Shown here: positions 55,404 through 63,797 of the stretch, piece after piece
How the letters are laid out: each line of letters begins with the position of its first letter
Position numbering within the stretch: the first letter of the stretch is position 1
DNA from: HGM13233 sp900762805
GTDB taxonomy: Bacteria > Bacillota > Clostridia > Oscillospirales > Ruminococcaceae
Reading direction: 5' to 3'
Length of the DNA stretch: 64,000 nucleotides
Assembly (NCBI GenBank): GCA_937993755.1
Contig: CALKMA010000003.1
Span: 1 to 64,000, forward strand
Program-made: the position numbers and the translations under genes
The notes under the pieces: generated by a model
Database searches by the model: none
Told to the model about the DNA's origin: nothing
The model's input: only the letters and a program-made list of their open reading frames with translations

Positions 55404-56779
55404 ATGACCGGGACATTCCCCGCATTTCCCTGGCCGAGAAGCTGGGCTTCTGCGGCTTTTCAACGGCGAGCAACGTCGTCTATCAGTTCAAAAGCCTCTA
55501 CTATCTCTTTTTCCTGACCAATGTTCTCAAGGTGAATATGCTGACGGCCGGCTTGGTGCTGACCATCGGCACCGTCTGGGACGCCGTCAACGACCCGCTG
55601 GTCGGCTTCTGGGCGCAGAACCATGTATTCAAAAGCGGCGAGCGCTGCCGCCCGCTGGCGCTTTACGCCGCCATCCCGTGGGCCGTTTCGGTGGTGCTGC
55701 TGTTTACCGACTTCGGCACCGGCCGCCAGCTGACGGTCATCCTGTGCATTGCCATCTATTTTGTGTTTGAGCTGCTCAACACCTGCGTCGCTATTCCCTA
55801 CAACAGCATGGCGGCGCTGGCCACCGACCGCGATGATGACCGCCGGTCCATCAATGTATACCGCAACATCGGCGGCTGTGTCGGCTCCGGCATCGGCGCT
55901 GTGGCCTGTCTGCCGCTGCTCAAGCTGTTCGGCGCGCTCGACAGCAAGGGCAATCTCATCGAGGGCAGCGGCGGCCGCGGCTTCCTGCTGGCGGCCTGCG
56001 TCATGGGCGGCGTCTGCGTTGTCGGCTGTTTCCTGCACTATTTCACCACCCGTGAGCGTGTGGCTCCGCTGGAGGAAAAGCGCGTCAAGCTGAGTGTGCG
56101 CACGATCTTTTCGATGCTGTTCAGCTGCAAGTCGTGGGTGCTCAATACGCTCTACATCCTGCTGTACGGCGTCAATAACCTGCTGCTGATGAGCTGCATC
56201 AGCTACTACGCGACCTATGTGCTTAACAGCACCGCCGCCGCCACGCCCATTCAGGCGGCCTATCTTGTCACCTCGCTGGTGACCTCCTTCCTCGTTTCGC
56301 CCGTCGATAAGGCACTGGGCCGTCATAAGACGATGATAGCCGGCGCGCTGGTCTTCATTCTCGGCAAAATATGGTTCGTGCTCGATCCCTTCTCGCTGGG
56401 CGCCATTTATGTCAACGCCATCAGCGTCGGTGTCGGCGCGACCGTCGCTTTCGTCATGTTCAATACCAACCGCAACAACATCGTCGATGTCATCGAGTGG
56501 AAAAGAGGCCAGCGGCTCGACAACATGGTATCGACGGCCGATAACCTTGCCGCCAAGCTTGCGACCGCCGGCGCCAGCCTGCTCATCACCTTTTCGATGG
56601 AAAAGGCCGGCTTCAGTGTCGATCTGCCGGCCCAGCCCGACAGCGTCATTTCGGTCATCAACGCGCTGCTCGGCGTTGTGCCGATGGCCGTCTGCCTTCT
56701 GATGCTGCTCGTCGTCATATTCCTGCGCCTTGACAAGGATATGGGCGCGATGCGCCGCGCCAAGGCGCAGAGCAAGTAA
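55400..56779 (+). CDS. MFS transporter, GPH (glycoside-pentoside-hexuronide):cation symporter type
   Basis: A 459-residue protein with about 12 membrane helices. The N-terminal region (LAEKLGFCGFSTASNVVYQF, then TVWDAVNDPLVGFWAQN near residue 53) is characteristic of the MelB-like GPH family, where the WDAxNDPxxG motif contains cation-site aspartates. The last helix is followed by a short basic tail. It probably imports a sugar-like solute with Na+ or H+; the solute is unknown and no glycosidase is nearby. Translationally coupled to the upstream hydrolase. Confidence 0.88.
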   Translation: MNDRDIPRISLAEKLGFCGFSTASNVVYQFKSLYYLFFLTNVLKVNMLTAGLVLTIGTVWDAVNDPLVGFWAQNHVFKSGERCRPLALYAAIPWAVSVVLLFTDFGTGRQLTVILCIAIYFVFELLNTCVAIPYNSMAALATDRDDDRRSINVYRNIGGCVGSGIGAVACLPLLKLFGALDSKGNLIEGSGGRGFLLAACVMGGVCVVGCFLHYFTTRERVAPLEEKRVKLSVRTIFSMLFSCKSWVLNTLYILLYGVNNLLLMSCISYYATYVLNSTAAATPIQAAYLVTSLVTSFLVSPVDKALGRHKTMIAGALVFILGKIWFVLDPFSLGAIYVNAISVGVGATVAFVMFNTNRNNIVDVIEWKRGQRLDNMVSTADNLAAKLATAGASLLITFSMEKAGFSVDLPAQPDSVISVINALLGVVPMAVCLLMLLVVIFLRLDKDMGAMRRAKAQSK

Positions 56780-57010
56780 GCGCCGACAGCCTCGACGGCG
56801 TCAGCCGCGGCAGGCAAGAGCAGGTCGGGCGCCCGTACGGTCTCGCAGGGTGCCTGCGGCCGCCGGAACGCCTTCGCAAGCTCAGGCATTTTCTCTGCGG
56901 GAGGTCTGGCTGCGGATAATGACCCGCTTTCGACAGCCCCGCAAAACGAACGACGGTCGGCTCCGGTGTATGCCGGAACAGGTCTTCCGCATCTTTTCTC
57001 CTTCTTACGC

Positions 57011-57037
57011 AAAAAGCGCGGCGGTGCCGCGCTTTTT
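57011..57037. terminator. Bidirectional terminator
   Basis: A perfect 12-base-pair inverted repeat including A5/T5 ends (57011-57022 with 57026-57037), loop GGT. Confidence 0.85.
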
Positions 57038-57164
57038 GATGCTCCGGCGGGCGGACGGGTCGGCGGCCGGCCTCCGCTTGCGGCAGGCCTCCCCTTGCCC
57101 GGAGCAGAGTTTTCCTTGCAACAGACTCTTTTCTCGGAGGGGAGAGACTTGCCTATACCAGAGG

Positions 57165-57312
57165 CTTTCCCCGCTGCAGCAGGCGCGCTTTCCCTCCGCG
57201 GAGGGAAAGACATTCTGAGAGTTCCCCGCTTATAGCAAGCACTTCCCGGCTGAAGCAGCGGTTTCCCTCCCGCCGCAATGGATGTTTCCCGTTCAGAACA
57301 GGTGCCTTTCCC
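57165..57312. repeat. Degenerate short-period TTTCCC array with embedded palindrome
   Basis: TTTCCC/TTCCC occurs at 57166, 57189, 57222, 57243, 57262, 57285 and 57307, mostly 19-23 bases apart (one gap of 33), often followed by CGCTG-AGCAG-like bases. One interval holds the perfect palindrome CTTTCCCTCCG/CGGAGGGAAAG (57188-57209). Function unknown. Confidence 0.45.
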
Positions 57313-57488
57313 CGCACCCCCGTTCGTGTTTAATAGCGTTCATACAGAACCGCCCCCGCCGGCTGTGCCGGCGGGGGCAGTCATATGAAATACAGATCAG
57401 GTCGGCAGCGCCCAAAAGAAGCTGCCGGTCGGCGCTGCCTGCTGCGCGCAGGCTGCAAAGCCGGCCTTCAGCGGGCGGCACACGCGCG

Positions 57489-58223
57489 TTATTCGGGCAG
57501 CTCGTCCTCATTCTCCAGATTATGCCAGACGTTCTGGATATCGTCGTCATCCTCCAGCTTTTCCAGCAGAAGCGCCATACGCTCCAGATTTTCGGGGGTG
57601 AGCGCGGTATAATTGCCGGGCACCCAACGCACCTCGGCGGCCAGGAAGCTGTAGCCCATGCCGTCCAACGCGTCGCGCACGGCGCCCAGACGGCCCGGCT
57701 CGGTATAGACGGTGGCCAGCCCCTCGTCGAAAACGATATCGAGCGCGTCGGTGCCGAGAGCGTCCTCCATGACCTTGTCCTCGTCCAGCTCCTCGGCGTC
57801 GATTTCGATAACGCCCTTCTGCTCAAACATGAATGAAACGCAGCCGGTGGTGCCGAGATTGCCGCCGTACTTGTCGAAATAGTGGCGGACATTGGCGGCC
57901 GTGCGGTTGCGGCTGTCGGTCAACGCCTCGACGATCATGGCAACGCCGCCGGGGCCGTATCCCTCGTAGGTGATGCTTTCGTAATCGGTCTTGTCGCTGC
58001 CGAGCGCCTTTTTGATGACACGGTCGATGTTGTCGGACGGGACGTTGGCGGCCTTGGCCTTGGCGATGATGTCGCGCAGCTTGCTGTTGCTGGCCGGATC
58101 GCCGCCGCCCTCCTTGACCGCGACGGTGATCTCGCGCCCCATCTTGGTGAAGATCTTGGCGCGCTGGCCGTCGGTCTTTTCCTTCTTACGCTTGATATTG
58201 TTCCACTTCGAATGGCCGGACAT
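57489..58223 (-). CDS. yebC: YebC/PmpR family translation/regulatory protein
   Basis: A 244-residue member of the YebC/TACO1 family. The N-terminus MSGHSKWNNIKRKKEKTDGQ and NVPSDNIDRVIKKALG near residue 56 are highly conserved, as is YEGYGPGGVAMIVEALTDSR near residue 82. Family members have been linked to translation of proline-rich stretches and to transcription regulation. The minus-strand ATG at 58223 has AAGGGGAA upstream. The promoter overlaps an operator-like palindrome. Confidence 0.95.
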   Translation of the reverse strand: MSGHSKWNNIKRKKEKTDGQRAKIFTKMGREITVAVKEGGGDPASNSKLRDIIAKAKAANVPSDNIDRVIKKALGSDKTDYESITYEGYGPGGVAMIVEALTDSRNRTAANVRHYFDKYGGNLGTTGCVSFMFEQKGVIEIDAEELDEDKVMEDALGTDALDIVFDEGLATVYTEPGRLGAVRDALDGMGYSFLAAEVRWVPGNYTALTPENLERMALLLEKLEDDDDIQNVWHNLENEDELPE

Positions 58224-58246
58224 AGAATTCCCCTTTACATAACACA

Positions 58247-58286
58247 ATACTGTTTACAGTATAACACATTTCATGCCCGTTGAAAA
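58247..58286 (-). promoter_or_regulatory. yebC promoter with overlapping palindrome
   Basis: On the minus strand TTTTCA, 17 bases, then an extended -10 TGTTATACT. The -10 overlaps the inverted repeat ATACTGT-TT-ACAGTAT (58247-58262), a 7-2-7 palindrome whose 12-base core is identical to that before the XRE gene. This arrangement suits a repressor site. Confidence 0.55.
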
Positions 58287-58377
58287 GATGCTTTCTCGCA
58301 TTTTGTGCGAAAAGCGGCGGCTTACGTGTATCGGCCGGCCGGCAGCCGCATATATTGCCGATAAAAGGGGGGAGCGC

Positions 58378-59820
58378 ATGGAGTCCTGGCTTTGTGCCGT
58401 TCACCGCGCCGTGTGGGGGCTGCCGACACTGCTGAGCTTTCTCGGCTGCGGTCTTTTCCTGACCGTGCGCCTGCGGGCAGTGCAGCTGCGGCGGCTGCCG
58501 GCTGCCTGCCGGGCGGTTTTTTCCTTCCGCGGACGGCAGGCGGGGCGGGGAATGTCGCCCTTCGGCGCGCTGACGGCGGCATTGGCGGCGACGCTCGGCA
58601 CCGGCAACATTGTCGGTGTTGCGACGGCGGTGGCCGCCGGCGGGCCGGGGGCCGTCTTTTGGATATGGGTATCGGCGCTGCTCGGCATGGCGACGCACTA
58701 TGCCGAAACGGTTTTAGCCGTGCGCTTTCGCCGCCGACGGCAGGACGGCTATGCCGGCGGGCCGATGTATTACATGGCCGACGGTCTCGGTATGCCGCGT
58801 CTGGCGGCGTTTTTTGCGGCCGCGCTGCTGCTGGCCTCCTTTGGCATCGGCAATCTGGCACAGGCCAATTCCATCGCGGCGGCGGTAGACGGGCTGATCG
58901 GTCTGCCGCACTGGCTGACCGGGCTGGCAACGGCGGCGCTGGCGGCCGTCGTGCTGGCAGGCGGCACCCGGCGGCTGGAGCGTGTCAGCCTGCGCGCCGT
59001 CCCGGCCATGGCGCTGCTCTATCTGCTGCTGTCGCTCGTCATCATCGGGCGCAATCCGGCGGCGGTGCCGGGTGCCTTTCGCACCATCCTGCACGGCGCC
59101 CTGTCGCGCGAGGCGCTGGCCGGCGGCGCGGCCGGCAGCGGGCTGCTGGCGCTGCGCTACGGCGTGGCGCGCGGCGTCTTCGCCAATGAAGCGGGGCTCG
59201 GCTCGTCGGTTATTGCCCATGCCGAGTCTCAGGAAAGCGACCCGGCCCGTCAGGGGCTGTGGGCTATCTTCGAGGTATTTTTTGACACCATCATTGTCTG
59301 CACCGTTACGGCGCTCATGCTGCTGTGTTCGGGCTGCGTGGGAAGCGGACTGACGGGCGCCGCGCTGACGGCAGCCGCCTTTGCTTCAGCCTTCGGCGCG
59401 GCGGGGCAGGCGCTGCTGGCGGGCGTCATCCTGCTGTTCTCCTTTACCTCGCTGGCCGGGTGGTCGCATTACGGCAGCCGCGCCGCCGAATACCTGTTCG
59501 GCCCGCGCGGGGCGGCGGTCTATAAGGTGCTGTTCGTGCTGGCAGTTCTTCCGGCCTCCTGCTTTGGGGTGGCCGCGGCGTGGCAGCTGTGCGATATCCT
59601 CAATGTGCTGATGGCCTTTCCCAATCTCTATGCCGTCGTGCGGCTGTGGAGCGGGCGGAGCGCCGACGGACGGCCGCCGCCGGAGCAGGATACAGGAGGA
59701 TCGAAAGGAACGCGTCATGGCACCGTGCGTGGCAAAGCGGCAAAGACTGCACGGCAGTCCTGCGCAGAGACCGAAGAAAGCGGGCCGTATCCCGGAAAGC
59801 GGGATGCCCGTATCGGGTGA
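58378..59820 (+). CDS. AGCS family alanine/glycine:cation symporter
   Basis: A 480-residue transporter with about ten membrane helices. The family signature GTGNIVGVATAVAAGGPGAV lies near residue 77, followed by GMATHYAETVLAVRFR and later GVFANEAGLGSSVIAHAES near residue 267. It imports alanine or glycine with Na+ or H+. The last 50 residues (after VRLWSGRSADGR) are hydrophilic, Gly/Lys/Arg-rich and not typical, perhaps an extended tail. The ATG at 58378 follows GGGGGGAGC. Confidence 0.9.
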   Translation: MESWLCAVHRAVWGLPTLLSFLGCGLFLTVRLRAVQLRRLPAACRAVFSFRGRQAGRGMSPFGALTAALAATLGTGNIVGVATAVAAGGPGAVFWIWVSALLGMATHYAETVLAVRFRRRRQDGYAGGPMYYMADGLGMPRLAAFFAAALLLASFGIGNLAQANSIAAAVDGLIGLPHWLTGLATAALAAVVLAGGTRRLERVSLRAVPAMALLYLLLSLVIIGRNPAAVPGAFRTILHGALSREALAGGAAGSGLLALRYGVARGVFANEAGLGSSVIAHAESQESDPARQGLWAIFEVFFDTIIVCTVTALMLLCSGCVGSGLTGAALTAAAFASAFGAAGQALLAGVILLFSFTSLAGWSHYGSRAAEYLFGPRGAAVYKVLFVLAVLPASCFGVAAAWQLCDILNVLMAFPNLYAVVRLWSGRSADGRPPPEQDTGGSKGTRHGTVRGKAAKTARQSCAETEESGPYPGKRDARIG

Positions 59821-60358
59821 GACGCTCATGCCGCTCCGAAGCAGAGCGGGCGTCAGGCCGTTTTGCTGTCAGCTTGAAAAGCGGCCCTGTCCCGTTATGT
59901 ATTCGGGACAAGGCCGCTTTCTTCGTTTCTGCCCTGCGGCAGGGCGCTGTCTTATTTGGCTTATTCAATAAAAATTCGGCATGGCGATCGTCTTCAGGGG
60001 CTTACCGGAGGGAAGGCCGGTATTGCGGCCGGTGCTGAGTGTAACGAAAGTGACGGCAGCGCCGCCGCTGCCGGCGCTGACACAGACAGTGGCCGGCGGG
60101 GAAGCGACCGGGTACGGACCGGAGGCTCATGTGCCGCCCGGCCGGTCATGCCGCCGGCCGGCTTTGCGCCGCACCTCGGATATCCGGCGGGAAGGCAGAA
60201 CGAAATGAGACCGTGCAGGACGGAAAAGAGCCTTGCCCCGCGGCACCTTGCCCCTCGGAGCAACCGGCAAAAAGCGAGAAGGCGGTCGATGACCTGTCCG
60301 GCCGTCCTGGGAGCTTTGCGCCTCAAGCCGCCGATGCAGAGCGGGCTGTCATGGCGCT
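59821..60358. other. Intergenic region, terminator only
   Basis: About 540 bases between convergent genes. After the terminator at 59877-59921 there are GC-rich inverted repeats (for example around 60145-60170) but no recognisable RNA gene or supported open frame. Confidence 0.45.
59877..59921 (+). terminator. Terminator after the AGCS symporter gene
   Basis: A long stem AAAAGCGGCC-C-TGTCCCG with CGGGACA-A-GGCCGCTTT (one internal mismatch; 59877-59894 with 59904-59920), followed by T-rich bases. Confidence 0.75.
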
Positions 60359-61243
60359 TTATTCCCGTGCCGGCGCAGGGGCGGTGCGGTCATCTGCTTT
60401 GCCGAAATGCTCGGCGGCGTTCACGGTGTTTTCCAACAGCTTGGCAATGGTCATCGGCCCAACGCCGCCGGGCACGGGGGTGATGTATCCGGCGGCAGCG
60501 GCGGCCTCGTCAAAGCAGACGTCGCCGTAAAGCTTGCCGTCGGCGCCGCGGTTGATGCCGACGTCGATCACAACGGCGCCCGGCTTGACCATATCGCCTG
60601 TCACAAAGCCGGCGCGGCCGACGGCGGCCACCAGAATATCGGCCCGACGGGCATGGGCGACGATACCGGCTGTTTTGCTGTGGCAGAGCGTCACGGTGCC
60701 GTCGCGCGCCGTCAGCAGGCGGGCGAGCGGCTTGCCCACGATATCGCTGCGACCGATGATGGTGCAGTCGGCTCCGGCGATGGGGCGGCCGGTCGATTCG
60801 ATGAGGTCGATGACGCCGGCCGGCGTGCAGGGCAGGAAAAGAGCGCGCGCCGTGCCGATGAGACCGACGTTGCGCGGGGTGAAGCAGTCAACATCCTTGT
60901 CCGGGCTGATGGCGTCGATCACATGAGCCTTGTTGATGTGCGGCGGCAGCGGCAGCTGCACCAGAATGCCGTGTACCGTGCTGTCGGCGTTGAGGCGGGC
61001 GACGGTGCCGAGCAGCTGCTGCTCGGTGGTTTCGGCCGGCAGCTCGACTGTGACCGAGCGCAGGCCGGCGCGCTCGCAGGCACGGGCCTTGTTGCGTACA
61101 TAGACGCGGGAGGCGGGATCGTCCCCCACGATGATGACGGCCAGCGTCGGCTCGATGCCGCGCGCGCGCAGCACGGAAGCGCGGTCAGCCGTTTTCTTTT
61201 CCAAAGAGGAGGCAAGCCTCTTGCCGTCAATGATTTGAGCCAT
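60359..61243 (-). CDS. folD: Bifunctional methylenetetrahydrofolate dehydrogenase/cyclohydrolase
   Basis: A 294-residue FolD. It interconverts 5,10-methylene- and 10-formyl-tetrahydrofolate with NAD(P). Visible are VGDDPASRVYVRNKARACE near residue 37 (Tyr and catalytic Lys), ILVQLPLPPHINK near residue 73, the dinucleotide motif IIGRSDIVGKPLARLL near residue 163 and the closing TPVPGGVGPMTIAKLLENT near residue 261. The start was set at 61243 (GGAGGGAC on the minus strand); the frame upstream to 61537 is low-complexity and antisense to the lgt tail. Confidence 0.95.
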   Translation of the reverse strand: MAQIIDGKRLASSLEKKTADRASVLRARGIEPTLAVIIVGDDPASRVYVRNKARACERAGLRSVTVELPAETTEQQLLGTVARLNADSTVHGILVQLPLPPHINKAHVIDAISPDKDVDCFTPRNVGLIGTARALFLPCTPAGVIDLIESTGRPIAGADCTIIGRSDIVGKPLARLLTARDGTVTLCHSKTAGIVAHARRADILVAAVGRAGFVTGDMVKPGAVVIDVGINRGADGKLYGDVCFDEAAAAAGYITPVPGGVGPMTIAKLLENTVNAAEHFGKADDRTAPAPARE

Positions 61244-61298
61244 AGTTGTCCCTCCTGTCCGGTTCGCTGTCATTCGCTGCTTCACCGGCATCTTCGGC

Positions 61299-62513
61299 CT
61301 ATGACAGGCCGTTCTCATCCGCTGCTTCCGGCGCTTTGGCGGGTGTATCGCTTTCGGCGCCTTCCGCAGTCTCTTTCCCGTCCGCCGTGCCGGCAAAAGC
61401 CGTATCGGCGGTGCTTTCAGCCTTTTCCTCGCTGTCCGCGTCGGCAGCGGCGGCATTTGCTTCGCTTTCGTCGGCTTCGGTCCCGTCGGCCGTGTCCGCG
61501 GGGGCTGTGCCGACGGCGGCGCCTTCAGTCTCTTCATGGTCCGCCGTATCGGCGTTGCCGGCTTCGGCCCTTTTGCCGCGGCGGGACGTTTTTTTGTCGA
61601 GAGCGGCCTGCTTGAAGGCGGCCAGCTGCTCGGCAGCTTCTTCTGTGTGGCCCCAGACCGGGTAAAGCGACGGATCCTTGGCCTTTTTGGCGCGCACGAT
61701 AATCACGGCGGTGACGGCCAGCACCACAACGATGAGCGAAACCAGCTGCGAGGTGCGGAAGGGGCCGACATAGAGGCTGTCGGTGCGCAGGCTTTCCAGC
61801 ACGCCGCGGCCGGTGCCGTACCAGATGGCATAGAACAGGAATATCTCGCCGTCAAATTTACGGTGCTTGACATACAGATTGAGGATGACGGCGCCCGTCG
61901 CCGTCCAGAGCGCCTCATACAGCCAGTAGGGGTGAACGGGCAGCGAGGGATCGACAACCATGCCGCGCTGCGCCAGCTCGGCGGCGTGCTGCGTGAGGTA
62001 GGTCCTGACGGTGCTGCTGGTCATGCCCCAGGGGAGCGTGGTATTGTAGCCGAAGCATTCCTGATTGACGAAGTTGGCGAGGCGGCCCCATGGCTGCGAC
62101 ATGATAAAGCCGAGGGCGGCGATGTCGAAGAAGGGCAGGATCTTCACCTTGCGCAGCCGGCACATGACGGCCGCCGAGGCAAAGCCGCCGATCAGTACGC
62201 CGTACATGGCGATGCCGCCCGAACGCAGATCGAACCAGCTCTGCACCGTGGTGAAGTCGCCGGGCTTGCAGAGGATGTAGTAGGTGCGGCCGCCGATAAC
62301 GGCAAAGACGGCGCCGACCAGAATGACGTCGAGCATACGGTCGGAGTCGAGGCCGAATTCCTTGGCGCGCCAGCTGGCGTAGAGGATGGCGATGATAATG
62401 GCGCCGCCCAGCAGCACGCCGTACCAGTAGACGTCGATGCCAAAGACGGTGAAGGCGACGCGGTTGAGCTCAAAGCTCAGTCCCAGGCCGGGAAAGGAAA
62501 CAGTAGTGGACAT
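61299..62513 (-). CDS. lgt: Prolipoprotein diacylglyceryl transferase with long acidic tail
   Basis: A 404-residue enzyme, about 120 residues longer than usual. The membrane part (residues 1 to about 265) carries SGGIAMYGVLIGG near residue 93, GRLANFVNQECFG near residue 136 and RGVLESLRTDSLYVG near residue 226, all family hallmarks. It attaches diacylglycerol to lipobox cysteines, the step before LspA. After residue 290 comes a low-complexity Ala/Glu/Asp/Thr-rich cytoplasmic tail of about 110 residues. folD follows 55 bases downstream. Confidence 0.92.
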   Translation of the reverse strand: MSTTVSFPGLGLSFELNRVAFTVFGIDVYWYGVLLGGAIIIAILYASWRAKEFGLDSDRMLDVILVGAVFAVIGGRTYYILCKPGDFTTVQSWFDLRSGGIAMYGVLIGGFASAAVMCRLRKVKILPFFDIAALGFIMSQPWGRLANFVNQECFGYNTTLPWGMTSSTVRTYLTQHAAELAQRGMVVDPSLPVHPYWLYEALWTATGAVILNLYVKHRKFDGEIFLFYAIWYGTGRGVLESLRTDSLYVGPFRTSQLVSLIVVVLAVTAVIIVRAKKAKDPSLYPVWGHTEEAAEQLAAFKQAALDKKTSRRGKRAEAGNADTADHEETEGAAVGTAPADTADGTEADESEANAAAADADSEEKAESTADTAFAGTADGKETAEGAESDTPAKAPEAADENGLS

Positions 62514-62516
62514 GGT

Positions 62517-63797
62517 TCAGGACCTCTCTATAGGATTGAGAATATACAGGCAGCAGCGGTCGGCGTCGAACGACTGCAGCAGCGTCTGCTGCAGCTCATC
62601 GGCTGTGATCGTGCGCAGTGCTTCAAAGGTGTCGTAGATGCGGTAGCCCTTGAGCGATGAATAGGCCAGCGCCGTGGCGATATCGGCGTTGCTGTCGAGG
62701 CTGACGACCATATCGCCCCAGGCCGAGCGGATGGCTTCGGTCAGGCGGTCGGGGTCGATGCCTTCGCGCCGCAGGGCGGCCAGACGCTCCTGCAGCAGCG
62801 CCAGCACGCGGTCGGGCTCGTCGCTCTCGCCGCCGAACAGCGTGCAGAAGTATCCCGATCCGGCGAAGCCGTCGCTGAAGAAGGAGCCGTTGATAAGCCC
62901 GCTGTCGTAAAGCTCGTTGTAAAAATCGGTGCTTTCGCCGCAGATCAGCTCACACAGCAGGTCGAAGATCAGCTCGGTGCGCAGCCGGTCGCCGGCAATG
63001 GGGCGCTCCTTGAAGCCGATGCAGAACTGGCGGCGGCTGACAGCCATGCTGCCCACGGCGCGGGTACAGACGACACCGTCCGGCTCCTCGGCGGGGAGGA
63101 CCCGGCCGGCCTCGCCGCGCAGGGCGGGGCGGTAATGCTTCCGGCACAGCTCGGCGACACGCTCGGCCGTGATGCAGCCCGCCACGGCCAGCACCATGTT
63201 GGCGGGGCGGTAAAAGGCGTGGTAGCCCTCGTAGAGCAGCTCCGGCGTGATGGCCGCCAGCGAGGCGGAGGTGCCGACGATCTCGTCGCGCACGGGATGG
63301 ACGCGGTAGAGCATCCGCAGCACCTCGTTGAGCAGCCGCACGTCCGGGCTGTCAAGATACATATTCATTTCTTCGGTGATGATGCCGCGTTCCTTATCGA
63401 CATTGGCCCTTGTGAAGTAGGGGTCGGACACGAAATCGAGCAGGATGCCAAGCGAGCGCTCGGTCTGCTCGTTGGCGCCGAACACGTAGCAGGTGCGGTC
63501 GTAGGAGGTATAGGCATTGGCGTTGGCCCCCGTTTCGGCGAACAGCTCGAAAGCATCGCCCCGCTTGCCGGCAAACAGCTTGTGCTCAAGATAGTGGGCG
63601 GTGCCGGCCGGCAGCGTGCGGCGCCGGCCGCCGCAGAGATAGTCCCGCGTGGCGGACCCGATGCCGGCAGCCAGGACGGCGTAGATGCCACGCCGATCGG
63701 GGCGCTCGCAGCACAGCACCGTCAGGCCGTTTTCCAGTCTCGCGGCGCGGTAGCTGTCGCCCAGCTCAGGGCAGCGGACGGTCGTGAAGTCAGTCAT
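62517..63797 (-). CDS. M16 family zinc metallopeptidase (YfmH-like)
   Basis: A 426-residue pitrilysin-type protein. The inverted zinc motif HxxEH is intact as HYLEH in GTAHYLEHKLFAG near residue 69, followed by NANAYTSYDRTCYVF and a downstream Glu (KERGIITEEMNMYLDSP). Pairs of such proteins (YfmF/YfmH) occur in Firmicutes; the Bacillus pair has been linked to EF-P modification. The pairing with the next gene and the 4-base overlap fit this type. The ATG at 63797 has GGAGGGCC upstream. 3 bases separate its stop from lgt. Confidence 0.87.
   Translation of the reverse strand: MTDFTTVRCPELGDSYRAARLENGLTVLCCERPDRRGIYAVLAAGIGSATRDYLCGGRRRTLPAGTAHYLEHKLFAGKRGDAFELFAETGANANAYTSYDRTCYVFGANEQTERSLGILLDFVSDPYFTRANVDKERGIITEEMNMYLDSPDVRLLNEVLRMLYRVHPVRDEIVGTSASLAAITPELLYEGYHAFYRPANMVLAVAGCITAERVAELCRKHYRPALRGEAGRVLPAEEPDGVVCTRAVGSMAVSRRQFCIGFKERPIAGDRLRTELIFDLLCELICGESTDFYNELYDSGLINGSFFSDGFAGSGYFCTLFGGESDEPDRVLALLQERLAALRREGIDPDRLTEAIRSAWGDMVVSLDSNADIATALAYSSLKGYRIYDTFEALRTITADELQQTLLQSFDADRCCLYILNPIERS

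Larger units (their letters stand above)
56780..57488. other. Long intergenic region between convergent genes
   Basis: About 710 bases between the GPH transporter and yebC. It contains the bidirectional terminator at 57011-57037, a perfect 22-base palindrome (57188-57209), a periodic TTTCCC array (about 57165-57312) and a 12-base-pair GC hairpin (57352-57378, no T run on either strand). Open frames on both strands have no ribosome binding site or recognisable product. Confidence 0.55.

Noticed and set aside
57352..57378. 12-base-pair GC hairpin as the yebC terminator
   Set aside because: It is a perfect stem with a TGT loop, but no T run follows on either strand, so it is listed only as a hairpin in the intergenic entry.
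59630..59971. Open frame with AGGAGG-like sequence before an internal ATG near 59717
   Set aside because: It overlaps the symporter 3' end, runs through the terminator at 59877-59921 and shows no recognisable protein pattern.
61244..61537. Upstream extension of folD in frame to 61537
   Set aside because: The extension is Lys/Pro/Arg low-complexity sequence antisense to the repetitive lgt tail. The conserved FolD start with a good ribosome binding site is at 61243.
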